Positions 7,587 to 16,600 of a stretch of DNA of 64,000 bases are shown piece by piece. Origin of the DNA: Cryobacterium sp. SO1 (GTDB lineage Bacteria > Actinomycetota > Actinomycetes > Actinomycetales > Microbacteriaceae). The stretch spans positions 1,178,001-1,242,000 of the forward strand of contig NZ_CP067394.1 in NCBI RefSeq assembly GCF_004210215.2. The letters run 5' to 3'. The position numbers and the translations under genes are program-made. Every line of letters begins with the position of its first letter. Position 1 is the stretch's first letter. The notes under the pieces are model-generated. The model was given only the letters and a program-made list of their open reading frames with translations, ran no database searches and had not been told where the DNA came from.

Positions 7587-9167
7587 TCACCCCTCGAGGC
7601 GCTTGGGCGAGCCGGCCTTGAGCGCCGACTCCTCCACGTCGATGAAGGCCAACGCCGAGCGGATGGCCGGTTCCTGGTAGCGGCCCTCCACGCGGGCGGC
7701 CAGTACGGCCTGGCGCTCGGCCTCGATCATGGCCCGCCGCAAACGGTTGTATGCGGCCGGCAGCGGCTCCGCGTCATCCGGAGCGGGGTTGTCCAGCGCG
7801 TCGGCGAGGAACACCGCGTTGGTGCGCAGCCGCCCGATCACTCTGGCCTCGTCGGCGTCGGTCACCTCGGCGTCCAGCCGGGCCAGGCCGGCGGTCTGCG
7901 CCTCGGCGAGGAGCATCTGCGCCTCGGTCCGCTCCTGCGACCGGTCCGGCGGCGGCAACCGCAACCGGCGGATGATCCACGGCAGGGCGAGCCCCTGCAA
8001 CAGGGTGCCGACCACCACGACGAACGCCAACAGCTGCAACAGCTCGCGCTGCGGCGTCTCCGGCGGCAACAGGAACACGGCGGCGAGGGTCACCACCCCG
8101 CGCATCCCGGCGAACGACACGGCCACCCCGGTGCGCCAGCTCCAGCCGCGCTCCCGCAGCCGCCGGGGCCCGTACCGGTAGAGCGAGGTGGTGATCGCCA
8201 TCCACACGAACCGCGACACGAGCAGCGCGGCGAGGATCACCAGAGAGATCCACACGGTGTCCCAGAACCCCGTGCCCGTGAGCCTGACCCCCTCGAGAAT
8301 CGCCTCCAGGTTGAGCCCGATGAACAGGAACACGGCGTTCTCCAGCAGGAACTGGATGGTGCGCCAGTTGATCGATTCGGCGATACGCGCCTCGGCCGAC
8401 TGGATGACCGGGGCACGGTAGCCCAGGAACAGGCCGGCGATCACCACCGCCAGAACACCGGAGCCGTGCACGAGCTCACCGAGGATGAACGCCAGGTACG
8501 GCGTCACCAACGACAGGCTGGTGTCGAGGACCGGGGCGTGCAACTGCCGGCGGATGACCGCGAGCACGAACCCGACCGCGAGTCCCACCCCCACCCCACC
8601 GACAACGGCCACGACGAAGTCGCCGGTCACCGAGAGCGGGCTCACCGAGCTGAGGATGGCCGCGATCGCCGCGTTCAGCGCCACCAGGGCAGTCGCGTCG
8701 TTGAGCAGGCTCTCACCCTCGAGCACGGTCACCACCCGGCGGGGCAGGCCCAGCCGACCGGCGATGGCCGTGATCGCCACGGCATCCGTCGGCGCCACGA
8801 CCGCGCCGAACGCGAACGCGGCCGCGATCGAGATCGCCGGCACCACCAGCCAGGCGGTCAACCCCACGGTCACCACGGTGAAGACCACCAGGCCCACCGA
8901 CAGCAGCAGGATGCCGTCGCGCCGGGCGCGCACGTCGACGATCGACGTGCGGATGGCGGCGGCGAACAGCAACGGGGGCAGCAGCCCGTAGAGCACCAGT
9001 TCCGGCTCGAGCTCGATCCGCGGCACCGTCGGCAGGAAGGACGCGGCCGCGCCGACCACGACCAGCACGAATGGCGCCGACCAACCGATCCGCCGGGAGA
9101 ACCCGGTTACGGTGACCGTGACCACGACGAACGCGACAATCCAGACGATGGTGCTGACAGGGTCCAT
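7587..9167 (-). CDS. Na+/H+ antiporter, CPA1/NhaP type
   Basis: A 526-residue monovalent cation/proton antiporter. About twelve hydrophobic helices fill residues 1-400. The ion-binding motifs FGAVVAPTDAVA and ESLLNDATALV are intact. A cytoplasmic tail of about 120 residues, rich in Glu, Arg and Ala, follows (QERTEAQMLLAEAQTAGLARLDAEV). This length and tail fit CPA1 proteins of the NhaP/YjcE group. ATG codons at 9167 and 9176 are both possible; neither has a clear ribosome-binding site, and I used the inner one. The divergent aldolase operon begins about 120 bp away. Function: pH and Na+ or K+ homeostasis at the membrane. Confidence 0.9.
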   Translation of the reverse strand: MDPVSTIVWIVAFVVVTVTVTGFSRRIGWSAPFVLVVVGAAASFLPTVPRIELEPELVLYGLLPPLLFAAAIRTSIVDVRARRDGILLLSVGLVVFTVVTVGLTAWLVVPAISIAAAFAFGAVVAPTDAVAITAIAGRLGLPRRVVTVLEGESLLNDATALVALNAAIAAILSSVSPLSVTGDFVVAVVGGVGVGLAVGFVLAVIRRQLHAPVLDTSLSLVTPYLAFILGELVHGSGVLAVVIAGLFLGYRAPVIQSAEARIAESINWRTIQFLLENAVFLFIGLNLEAILEGVRLTGTGFWDTVWISLVILAALLVSRFVWMAITTSLYRYGPRRLRERGWSWRTGVAVSFAGMRGVVTLAAVFLLPPETPQRELLQLLAFVVVVGTLLQGLALPWIIRRLRLPPPDRSQERTEAQMLLAEAQTAGLARLDAEVTDADEARVIGRLRTNAVFLADALDNPAPDDAEPLPAAYNRLRRAMIEAERQAVLAARVEGRYQEPAIRSALAFIDVEESALKAGSPKRLEG

Positions 9168-9285
9168 AGCGACCATTATCCGCAAACGGGCGGCCCGCCC
9201 GCCGCTGCACCGCCCGGCGCGGCCATTGCCGGTTCCCGTGTTCCCGCCTACGATCCCCAGCAACACGCAAGGAAGCGAGGCGCAC

Positions 9286-10143
9286 ATGGCCGTGAGCACT
9301 CTCAAGGAGATCGTCGATCGTGCGTTCGCCGAGAAGTACGGGGTGCCAGCGATCAACATCGTGAACGACCTCACCATGGAGGCGGTGCTCGCCGGGGCGG
9401 TCGAAGCCCGTTCGCCGGTGATCGTGCAGACCTCGGTGAAAACCGTCATGTCGATCGGGTCGGGCGTGCTCTTCGCCATGTGGTCCGCGATGACCGCAGG
9501 GATCGAGGTGCCCGTGGCACTGCACCTGGACCATTGCCCGGACCGGGACGTCATCACCGAGTGTCTCGAGCGCGGGTGGAACTCGGTGTTGTTCGACGCA
9601 TCCACCCTGCCTGTGGAGGAGAACCAACGGCAGACCATCGAGGTGGTGCGGCAGGCCCGCAGCTTCGGCGCCCACGTGGAGGGCGAGATCGAGTCGATCA
9701 CCGGCGTCGAAGACGGCGTGGGCAGCGATACCGAAGCGGCCAGGCAGAGCCTCGCGGTGTCGCTCAGGTTCCTCGAAGCCACTGGCGTCGACGTGTTCGC
9801 GCCGTCGATCGGCAACGCCCACGGCGTCTACAAGCGCGAGCCCGTGCTGGATTTCCAGCGGGTCAGTGACCTCGTGGCCGCCCACCCCATCCCGATCGCC
9901 CTGCACGGCGGCAGCGGCATGACCGACGCGCAGTTCACCGACCTCATCAGTCGCGGCTGCGCCAAGGTGAACATCTCCACGGCGTTGAAGATCACCTACA
10001 TGAAATCCAACCTGTCCTTCCTCACGGATGCCCAGGCCCGTGACAAGTGGGATCCACCGTCGTTGTTCGCCAAGGTCCGCACCGACATCGTCAACCTCAC
10101 CCGGGGTCTGGCCGAGCAGTTCGGCAGCGCGGGCAAGGCCTGA
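9286..10143 (+). CDS. Class II ketose-bisphosphate aldolase (FbaA/GatY/KbaY family)
   Basis: A 285-residue zinc aldolase. Signs are HLDHCPD (zinc-binding and catalytic segment), GAHVEGEIESI, APSIGNAHGVYK and LHGGSG. The chain is shorter than typical class IIA FbaA (about 340) and closer to tagatose/ketose aldolases of class IIB, so fructose bisphosphate is not the only likely substrate. The ATG at 9286 follows GGAAGCGAGG. It opens a tight operon: the phosphatase starts 1 nt after the stop, followed by dhaL and dhaK. One product, DHAP, links it to the DHA kinase subunits. The pathway could be catabolism of an unusual ketose. Confidence 0.85.
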   Translation: MAVSTLKEIVDRAFAEKYGVPAINIVNDLTMEAVLAGAVEARSPVIVQTSVKTVMSIGSGVLFAMWSAMTAGIEVPVALHLDHCPDRDVITECLERGWNSVLFDASTLPVEENQRQTIEVVRQARSFGAHVEGEIESITGVEDGVGSDTEAARQSLAVSLRFLEATGVDVFAPSIGNAHGVYKREPVLDFQRVSDLVAAHPIPIALHGGSGMTDAQFTDLISRGCAKVNISTALKITYMKSNLSFLTDAQARDKWDPPSLFAKVRTDIVNLTRGLAEQFGSAGKA

Positions 10144-10144
10144 G

Positions 10145-10963
10145 ATGCCGGCACTGATCTTCGACTGCGATGGGGTGCTCGCCGATACCGAACGGGACGG
10201 CCACCTGCCGGCGTTCAACCAGACATTCGACGAGTTCGGGGTGCCCGTGCACTGGAGTGACACCGACTACGCCGAGAAAGTGAAGATCGGCGGCGGCAAG
10301 GAGCGGATGCGGAGCATCCTCACCCCGGAGGTGGCCCGTCGGCTGGGCCTGCCCGACGACCCGGCGGCCTGGGGCGAGACGATCCTCGCCTGGCACCGCC
10401 GCAAGACCGCGATCTACACGGAGCGGGTGGCCGCGGGCGACATGCCCGCCCGGCCCGGCATCCGTCGGCTCATCCAGGAAGCCGCCGCGGCCGGCTGGAC
10501 CCTCGCCGTGGCGTCGACCTCGGCGGAGGCGTCGGTGCGGGCGGTGCTCACCCACGCCGTCGGACCGGACCTGGCGGCGACGTTCCACGTCTTCGCGGGC
10601 GACATCGTGCCGGCCAAAAAACCTGCCCCCGACATCTACCTGCACGCCCTGCGTGAGCTCGGCGTCGAACCGAGCGAGACTCTCGTGATCGAGGACAGCG
10701 CGAACGGGCTGCAGGCGGCGCTCGCCGCCGGGCTCCCGACCGTCGTGACGGTGAGCAGCTACACAACCGACGAGAACTTCGACGGGGCCGCTCTCGTGGT
10801 GTCCTCGCTCGGTGACCCGGCCGGGCCCGCCGCCCGGACGCTCAGCGACCCGGCGGGCATCCACCCGGGCCCGTACCTGCGTCTGGCGGATCTCAGCACC
10901 ATCCTGGGCGGGACCAGCCCAGCACCTCCCGGTACCGCCCGAACAGGAAGCGAGACGCCATGA
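10145..10963 (+). CDS. HAD-IA hydrolase, CbbY-like sugar phosphatase
   Basis: A 272-residue HAD phosphatase. Motif I is FDCDGVLADTERDGH, and the ADTERDGH extension is typical of CbbY, which removes phosphate from xylulose-1,5-bisphosphate. Motif II is VASTS, motif III lies around KKPAPDIY, and motif IV is VIEDSANG. The ATG at 10145 lies one nt after the aldolase stop, and the gene ends in ATGA shared with dhaL, so translation is coupled on both sides. The substrate is probably a sugar phosphate or bisphosphate made or used by the adjacent aldolase. The last 25 residues or so are Pro/Thr-rich and look disordered. Confidence 0.85.
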   Translation: MPALIFDCDGVLADTERDGHLPAFNQTFDEFGVPVHWSDTDYAEKVKIGGGKERMRSILTPEVARRLGLPDDPAAWGETILAWHRRKTAIYTERVAAGDMPARPGIRRLIQEAAAAGWTLAVASTSAEASVRAVLTHAVGPDLAATFHVFAGDIVPAKKPAPDIYLHALRELGVEPSETLVIEDSANGLQAALAAGLPTVVTVSSYTTDENFDGAALVVSSLGDPAGPAARTLSDPAGIHPGPYLRLADLSTILGGTSPAPPGTARTGSETP

Positions 10964-11625
10964 CCAGCCTGGCCGACACCGAATTCGTCGTGCACAGCAT
11001 CGCCCAGACGGCGGTCGACAACGAGAAGGAGTTCGGTGACCTGGACGCCGTCGTCGGTGACGGTGACTTCGGCTACTCACTGGCCAGGGGGTTCGAAATC
11101 GTCCTGGCCGACTGGGACGACTACGACCGCAGCAGCCCGAGCGCGTTCCTGCAGAAGGTGGGCATGGTCATCTCCGGGCGCATCGGCGGCACCTCGGGGC
11201 CGCTCTGGGGCACCGCCTTCCTCCGCTCCTCCATGGCCGTGAAGGGCAAGGACGAGGTGACCGGCAGCGACGCCGTCGCCATGCTCCGCAATGCCATCGA
11301 CGGCATCAAGTCGCGCGGCCACTCCGATGTGGGCGACAAGACCCTGCTCGATGCCCTGGTGCCGATGACGGATGCGCTCGAGGAGGAGCTCGCGGCCGGC
11401 GCCGACACGCCCACCGCCCTGCACCGCATGGCCGCGGTCGCCCGGCAGAGCTCCGACCAGACCGCCATGATGCAGGCCAGACGCGGTCGCGCCAGCTACA
11501 CCGGCGAGCGCAGCATCGGCTCGCCGGACCCCGGCGCGGTGGCGGTGGCCGTGATCCTGGAGCGGCTCAGCACCGAGTGGGACGCGCGGGTGGGCGCTGA
11601 GCGGCCCTCCAGCCACACCGACTGA
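10960..11625 (+). CDS. dhaL: Dihydroxyacetone kinase subunit DhaL
   Basis: The nucleotide-binding subunit of a DhaK-type ketose kinase, 221 residues. The three magnesium-binding aspartates are visible in LDAVVGDGDFG, and GRIGGTSGPLWG, GDKTLLDAL and GRASYTGERSIG match the family. In most homologues GDGDHG carries a His where this one has Phe. It overlaps the phosphatase gene by four bases. A 107-nt gap separates it from dhaK, so one transcript is likely but not certain. No DhaM phosphotransferase protein is present, so whether the kinase uses ATP or a DhaM encoded elsewhere cannot be told. Confidence 0.92.
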   Translation: MTSLADTEFVVHSIAQTAVDNEKEFGDLDAVVGDGDFGYSLARGFEIVLADWDDYDRSSPSAFLQKVGMVISGRIGGTSGPLWGTAFLRSSMAVKGKDEVTGSDAVAMLRNAIDGIKSRGHSDVGDKTLLDALVPMTDALEEELAAGADTPTALHRMAAVARQSSDQTAMMQARRGRASYTGERSIGSPDPGAVAVAVILERLSTEWDARVGAERPSSHTD

Positions 11626-11732
11626 CCGCGCCGATTTCCTGCGCCCACTGACGCCACCGACTGAATATCGACGAACCATCCGGCATTACCGAAGCCAGCA
11701 CCGCCGAAGCGAGCACACCAAGAGAGGGAGCC

Positions 11733-12728
11733 ATGAAGAAATTCGTCAATGATCCGAAGCAGTACGTTCCGGAGATGCTCAAGGGCATCGCCCTGGCCAA
11801 CCCGGACACGTTGAAGTACGTGCCCGCCTACAACCTGATCATGCGCGCCGACAGCCCCAGCCCGGACCGGGTCTCGATCATCCAGGGCTCGGGCTCCGGG
11901 CACGAGCCGGCCCACGTGATGACGGTGGGCCGCGGCATGCTCGACGCCGCGTGTCCCGGCGACGTGTTCGCGGCGCCACCGATGGACTACGTCTACGAGA
12001 CCACCAAGCTGCTGGCCTCGCCCAAGGGCGTGCTGCTGCTGGTGAACAACTACACCGGCGACCGGATGGCCTTCGAGATGGCGCAGGAGCTCAGCGCCGC
12101 TGACGGCGTGAACGTGAAAACCCTGTTCATAGACGATGACGTCGCCGTGCAGGATTCCACCTACACGGTGGGTCGCCGGGGGGTGGCCGGCAACTTCTTC
12201 GTGATGAAGGCCGTCGGCGCTGCCGCCGAGCAGGGCGCTGACCTGGACGAGCTCGTGCGCATCGGCGAGAAGGTCGACAGCGTCACCCGCACCATGGGGA
12301 TCGCCCTCACGTCCTGCACGCCGCCGGCGAAGGGGTCGCCGCTGTTCGAACTCGGTGACGACGAGATCGAGGTGGGTGTGGGCATCCACGGCGAGCCCGG
12401 CCGGCGCCGTGCGAAACTCACCACAGCGAACGAGATGACCGACGAAATGCTGGATGCCGTCGTCAAGGACTTGCCCTATGTGGCCGGCGACCGGGTGGCG
12501 TTGATGATCAACGGCCTCGGCGGCACCCCGATCAGCGAGCTCTACATCCTGTTCGGTCGGGCGCACGAACGGCTCACCGAGCTCGGGATCACCGTGGGGC
12601 GCAGCTACGTGGGCGAGTACTGCACCTCGTTGGACATGGCCGGGGCGTCGCTGACCCTGGTGCGGCTGGACGACGAGATCGAAGCGCTGCTGGAGGCGCC
12701 GGCGGAGATCGCCGCGCGGGTGTTCTAG
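11733..12728 (+). CDS. dhaK: Dihydroxyacetone kinase subunit DhaK
   Basis: The ketose-binding subunit, 331 residues, normal length. IQGSGSGHEPAH near residue 51 and VGIHGEPGR near residue 219 hold the two histidines that bind and covalently capture dihydroxyacetone in the Escherichia coli enzyme. APPMDYVYETTK and NYTGDRMAFEMA are also conserved. The start has a purine-rich GAGAGGGAG just upstream. Together with DhaL it phosphorylates dihydroxyacetone or a related C3-C4 ketose such as erythrulose. It ends the aldolase-phosphatase-kinase operon, followed by a strong hairpin at 12738-12769. Confidence 0.93.
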   Translation: MKKFVNDPKQYVPEMLKGIALANPDTLKYVPAYNLIMRADSPSPDRVSIIQGSGSGHEPAHVMTVGRGMLDAACPGDVFAAPPMDYVYETTKLLASPKGVLLLVNNYTGDRMAFEMAQELSAADGVNVKTLFIDDDVAVQDSTYTVGRRGVAGNFFVMKAVGAAAEQGADLDELVRIGEKVDSVTRTMGIALTSCTPPAKGSPLFELGDDEIEVGVGIHGEPGRRRAKLTTANEMTDEMLDAVVKDLPYVAGDRVALMINGLGGTPISELYILFGRAHERLTELGITVGRSYVGEYCTSLDMAGASLTLVRLDDEIEALLEAPAEIAARVF

Positions 12729-12737
12729 ACGCGAGTG

Positions 12738-12769
12738 AACCGGGGCCGGCTCGTCATCCGGCCCCGGTT
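12738..12769 (+). terminator. Terminator hairpin after dhaK
   Basis: AACCGGGGCCGG and its exact reverse complement flank an 8-nt loop, nine bases after the dhaK stop. There is no long T-run. Confidence 0.8.
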
Positions 12770-12795
12770 CTGCCCGCCGGCGGGTCCGGTCCCGC

Positions 12796-12801
12796 TACTC
12801 T
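12796..12801 (+). promoter_or_regulatory. -10 box TACTCT, leaderless start
   Basis: Six nt separate TACTCT from the ATG at 12808. This also argues for that ATG over the GTG at 12802. Confidence 0.6.
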
Positions 12802-12807
12802 GTGGGC

Positions 12808-13485
12808 ATGAGTGAGACTTCGAGGGACTGGTCAGACACGCTTTTCGCCTTCGACACCGCCGCCAGGTGGTTCGTCGCCGTCACCGCGGGCATTGCCGAG
12901 CGTGCAGCGGGTGATGCCGAGACCTGGGCGCAGCTGGGCGTGGGGGAGTGGAGTGTGCGCGACCTCGTCGGTCACACCAGTCGGGCACTGTCCACGATCG
13001 AGGCCTACCTCGACCTCGCGGCGGAGGAGGATGCCGCCGGCGTCGCCGCGCCCATCGAAGTGACCTCGCCGGCGGCCTACTACGAGCGGGCGCTCGCCGC
13101 GGGAACCCCCGAGGTGATCGCACAGCGGGGCCGTGACACGGCCGCCACCCTCGGCGCCGAGCCCGCCGTGGCGGTTGCCGCGCTCGCCGCCCGGGTGCTG
13201 GCCAGGGTGGCCACCCTCGACGGGTCCGAACCGTGCGATACGCCGGCCGGGCGCATCCGGATCGCCGAGTACCTGCCGTCGCGCACCGTGGAACTCACCG
13301 TGCATACCAGCGATCTGCTGCAGAGCCAGGGGGTGCCGGCCGCCGAGCAGACCGTGCCGGAGCCCGCCGCCGCCGCGACCCTGCACGTGCTCGCCGACCT
13401 GGCCGCCCACAAGGGCGTCGCCGCCCCGTTGCTCCGCGCTGCCACCGGCCGGGCGCCGCTGCCCGCCGGCTTCACCGTGCTCTAA
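12808..13485 (+). CDS. Maleylpyruvate isomerase/DinB-like mycothiol-dependent family protein
   Basis: A 225-residue protein of the MDMPI/DinB-like fold. The N-terminal pattern W...GVGEWSVRDLVGHTSRAL, then ARWFVAVTAGI and the late segment LPSRTVELTVHTSDL, match the actinobacterial family annotated as maleylpyruvate isomerase N-terminal domain proteins. The family often uses mycothiol and a divalent metal bound by histidines; His at GHT and His at VHTSD are candidates. Most members have no proven substrate. It stands alone between the dhaK terminator and the double hairpin at 13513-13641. The start follows a -10 box directly, so a leaderless mRNA is likely. Confidence 0.75.
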   Translation: MSETSRDWSDTLFAFDTAARWFVAVTAGIAERAAGDAETWAQLGVGEWSVRDLVGHTSRALSTIEAYLDLAAEEDAAGVAAPIEVTSPAAYYERALAAGTPEVIAQRGRDTAATLGAEPAVAVAALAARVLARVATLDGSEPCDTPAGRIRIAEYLPSRTVELTVHTSDLLQSQGVPAAEQTVPEPAAAATLHVLADLAAHKGVAAPLLRAATGRAPLPAGFTVL

Positions 13486-13512
13486 CCTCAGTCGCCGCCC
13501 ATCCCCCAACAC

Positions 13513-13641
13513 GACTCGCCCGTTTTTGCTAGTGGGCGGCCGGCCCAACCAGCAAAACCGGGCGAGTCTGGGTGCGCTGTGCGGTGACTCGCCCAATTCT
13601 GCTGGTGCGAGGCCGGCCCAACCAGCAAAAACGGGCGAGTC
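13513..13641. repeat. Two tandem long hairpins between convergent genes
   Basis: Hairpin 1 (13513-13568) and hairpin 2 (13586-13641) both begin GACTCGCCC and end GGGCGAGTC. They share the block GGCCGGCCCAACCAGCAAAA at 13539 and 13611. Hairpin 2 ends on the stop codon of the large leftward gene. They may terminate transcription from both sides, but the duplicated unit suggests a mobile or repeated palindrome. Confidence 0.85.
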
Positions 13642-16600
13642 AGGGGAGGGCGGCCGCCTCGTGCGCCTGGCGGGCGGCGTCGAGGGCGTCGAGTCGTTCG
13701 GCGAGTCGATCCAGTACAGCGACCTGGTCACCGAGCCACTCGGGCAGCCACACCCGCTCCACCGCCGGCCAGCCCATCAGCCTGGACAGCACCTCGACGG
13801 GCAGGCCGTCCCGGTCCGAGACGGTGCGGCGGGCGGCCCAGGTGGGGCCGTCCAGCAGCACCGCCATCACCGGATGCCCGGGCGCCCCGGCCGTCGCCAC
13901 GCTGAGCTCCACCCGGAAGTCGGACAGGCCCACATCCGTCTGCACCGCGTAGCCGCGTTCGCGCAGCGCCTCGGCGATCTGCTCCCGGTGCCGGTCCAGC
14001 GACCCCGACTGGCGCAGCGGGCTGGCGAGCCCGGCGGCGCCGCCCGCTGCGAGGTCCAGGTAGGCGCGCAGGTCCTTCACCCCGGCGGAGATGGTCTCCT
14101 CGGCGCGCAGGTCCGCGGGGTCGAAGCTGCTGAACACGATCACCTGGCGCCGGGCCCGGGTGATCGCCACGTTCAGGCGGCGCTCGCCGCCGGGCAGGTT
14201 GAGCGGGCCGAAGTTCAACGGCAGCCGGCCGGACGCATCCGCGCTGAACGCCGTGGAGAACAGAATGGTGTCGCGTTCGTCGCCCTGCACGTTCTCGAGG
14301 TTCTTCACGAACAGGCCGTCGGTCTCGCTCTCCAGCGCGTGCACGATGCGGTCGTCGCCGCTGTCGCGCAGGCTCCCCTCGATGAGCGCCCGCTGCTGCA
14401 CGTTGAAGGTGATCACACCGATCGACGGCACCCCCTCGGGGTCGGCGGCGAACCTGGCGACGATCTCGGCCACGATGGCCTGGGCCTCGACCGGATTGGT
14501 GCGCAGGGTCTTGCCCGTGCCGCTGCGGAGGAACTGGCCGTCGACCCGGCGGAGGCTGACGCCGTAGCCCGATGAGCCGGCGGACGCGGCGTCCGCGGCG
14601 GAGCCATCGACGCCGTGGTGCGGGGCCGGGAACGACGACAACCGGTCGCGGTAGTACGCCCGGTTGCTGAACGCGATCAACGACTCGTCCTGGCTGCGGT
14701 AGTGCCACGACAGCCACTTGCTCGGCACCTGGGCCTGCACGCACTCGGACAGGATCGACTCCTCGTCGCGCACGAACTCGAGGGAGTCGCCGTGCTCCTC
14801 GCCCGAGCCGATGGTGGATTCCGCGAACGAGGTGGGCGGCATCTGCTTGCTGTCGCCGACGACCACCACCGAACGGGCCCGCCCCATCGCGCCGACGGCG
14901 TCGGACACCCGCACCTGGGAGGCCTCGTCGAAGACCACGATGTCGAACAGGTCGGCCTGGGCAGGGAAGAACCTGGCCACCGACTCTGGGCTCATCAGCA
15001 TGCACGGCAGGATGTCGGTGATCAGGTCGCCGAACTCGTGCATGAGCTCGCGCACCCCCAGGCCGCCGCGCTGCCGGTCGACCTGACGCTTGAGCAGGCC
15101 GAGGCGGGCCGTCGCATCGGCGTTCCCGGTTGCTCCGTCGCCGGCTCCGATGGTGCGCCGGCGCAGCACGCTGTACGGGATGAAGGTGGGCAGGTGCCGG
15201 CGCACCGCACCGGACGCGGTGGTGAAGCGGGTGATCGACCGGTTCTGGGCGGCGGCGTCGAACTGGTCCAGCGTGGTGGCCGCGCCGCGTTCGGCGACGG
15301 ATGCGATGGCGAGGCCCTTCTCGAACGCCAGACCGGCGTCGTCGGCGTCGACCTCGCCGCGGAGCACCGCCGTGTGCGCGGCCGTGAGCCCGAGCCGGGT
15401 CAGCGGCTCGAGGTGGTCGAGCAGGGCGACCCACCGGGTGAGGGTGGGCAGGCCGGGCGCCTGCACGTCACGTTCGTCGCGGCCGCGGGACCACACCGCG
15501 ACCAGGCCGCCGTCCGCGGCCCAGCCGGCGACGGCGGCCGGCCCGGCACCGGTGGCCGTCATCACGGCCTGCAGGGCCAGCAGGGCGCGGCCGAGCGCGG
15601 CGGAGAGAGCGGCATCCGGTTCGGTGCCGGCGTGGAGGTAGTCGCGCAGGGCGGCCACGAAGTCGTTGCCGAGGTCGCGGTGCTCGGCGGCGACGACGCC
15701 GCCGGCCCAGCGCAGCCAGGCAAGGCGGGCGGCGAGCTCATCGCGGCCGCTCTGCCCGGTGACCGCGCCGGCTGCGACGAGCAGGGGGTTCCAGTCATCC
15801 GCGATGCTCACGCCGTCGACGGCGCGTACCCGGTCGCGCAGGGCCTGCAGCTGCGCCTGGCTGTCGGCGAGCTGACCGGTGACGGTGGCGAGCGAGCCCA
15901 GCGGCAGCTTGGCCCCCGGCCGCAGCTCGGCGGCCAGGCGGGCGAGCACCGCCTTCCGGCGGCTGCGACGGCCGAAGAAGCCGGAGGCATCCGCCGCCTG
16001 GGCGTCACGGTGCAGCGACGCGGCCTCGAGGCGCAGCGCACCGGGCTCGAGTACTCTCAACGCCGGGTGCTCGGCCTGTGCGAAGGCGGCCGTGACCTGT
16101 TCGGCCGCCAGGGCGGCCGCCACCCAGCCGGGGGAGCGGGTGCCGTCGAGGGTGGCCAACGGGACCCGGTCCGCGGCGGCGAGGCTGCTCAGCGTGACGA
16201 GCTCGGTGGGGCTCGCCGCCGCGGCCACGACCCCGGCGGCCACGACGTGTGCGGGAGCGGCGTCCGGTCCGGCCGTCTCGTCGGCGCGGGGCAGCGCGGC
16301 CAGCGCGTCGTCCAGCTCCAGCGCGGCGCGGGTGACCGTGGCGAGGTCGAGCGGTGCGGCCGGCGGTGTGGTGATGAACGCCCACGGATGCTGCGGCCGC
16401 GGCCGGGCCGGATCGGTCACGTCGGGCAGGTCCCGCAGCATCCGCCGCAGCTCGGCCAGCTCGTCGGCCGTGAGGCGCGCGGGCAGGCCGGCCGGCACCG
16501 GCAGGGGGCGCACGTCGTCGTCGGCGGCGAGTTGTGCGGTGCGGGCGGAGTAGAACGACAGGCCCGCGCTGTTCTGTTCGTGCAGCCGGTCGGTGTACCG

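Noticed and set aside
8466..9869. Open frame of 467 codons antisense to the Na+/H+ antiporter
   Set aside because: Arg/His-rich translation without domains, overlapping two well-supported genes.
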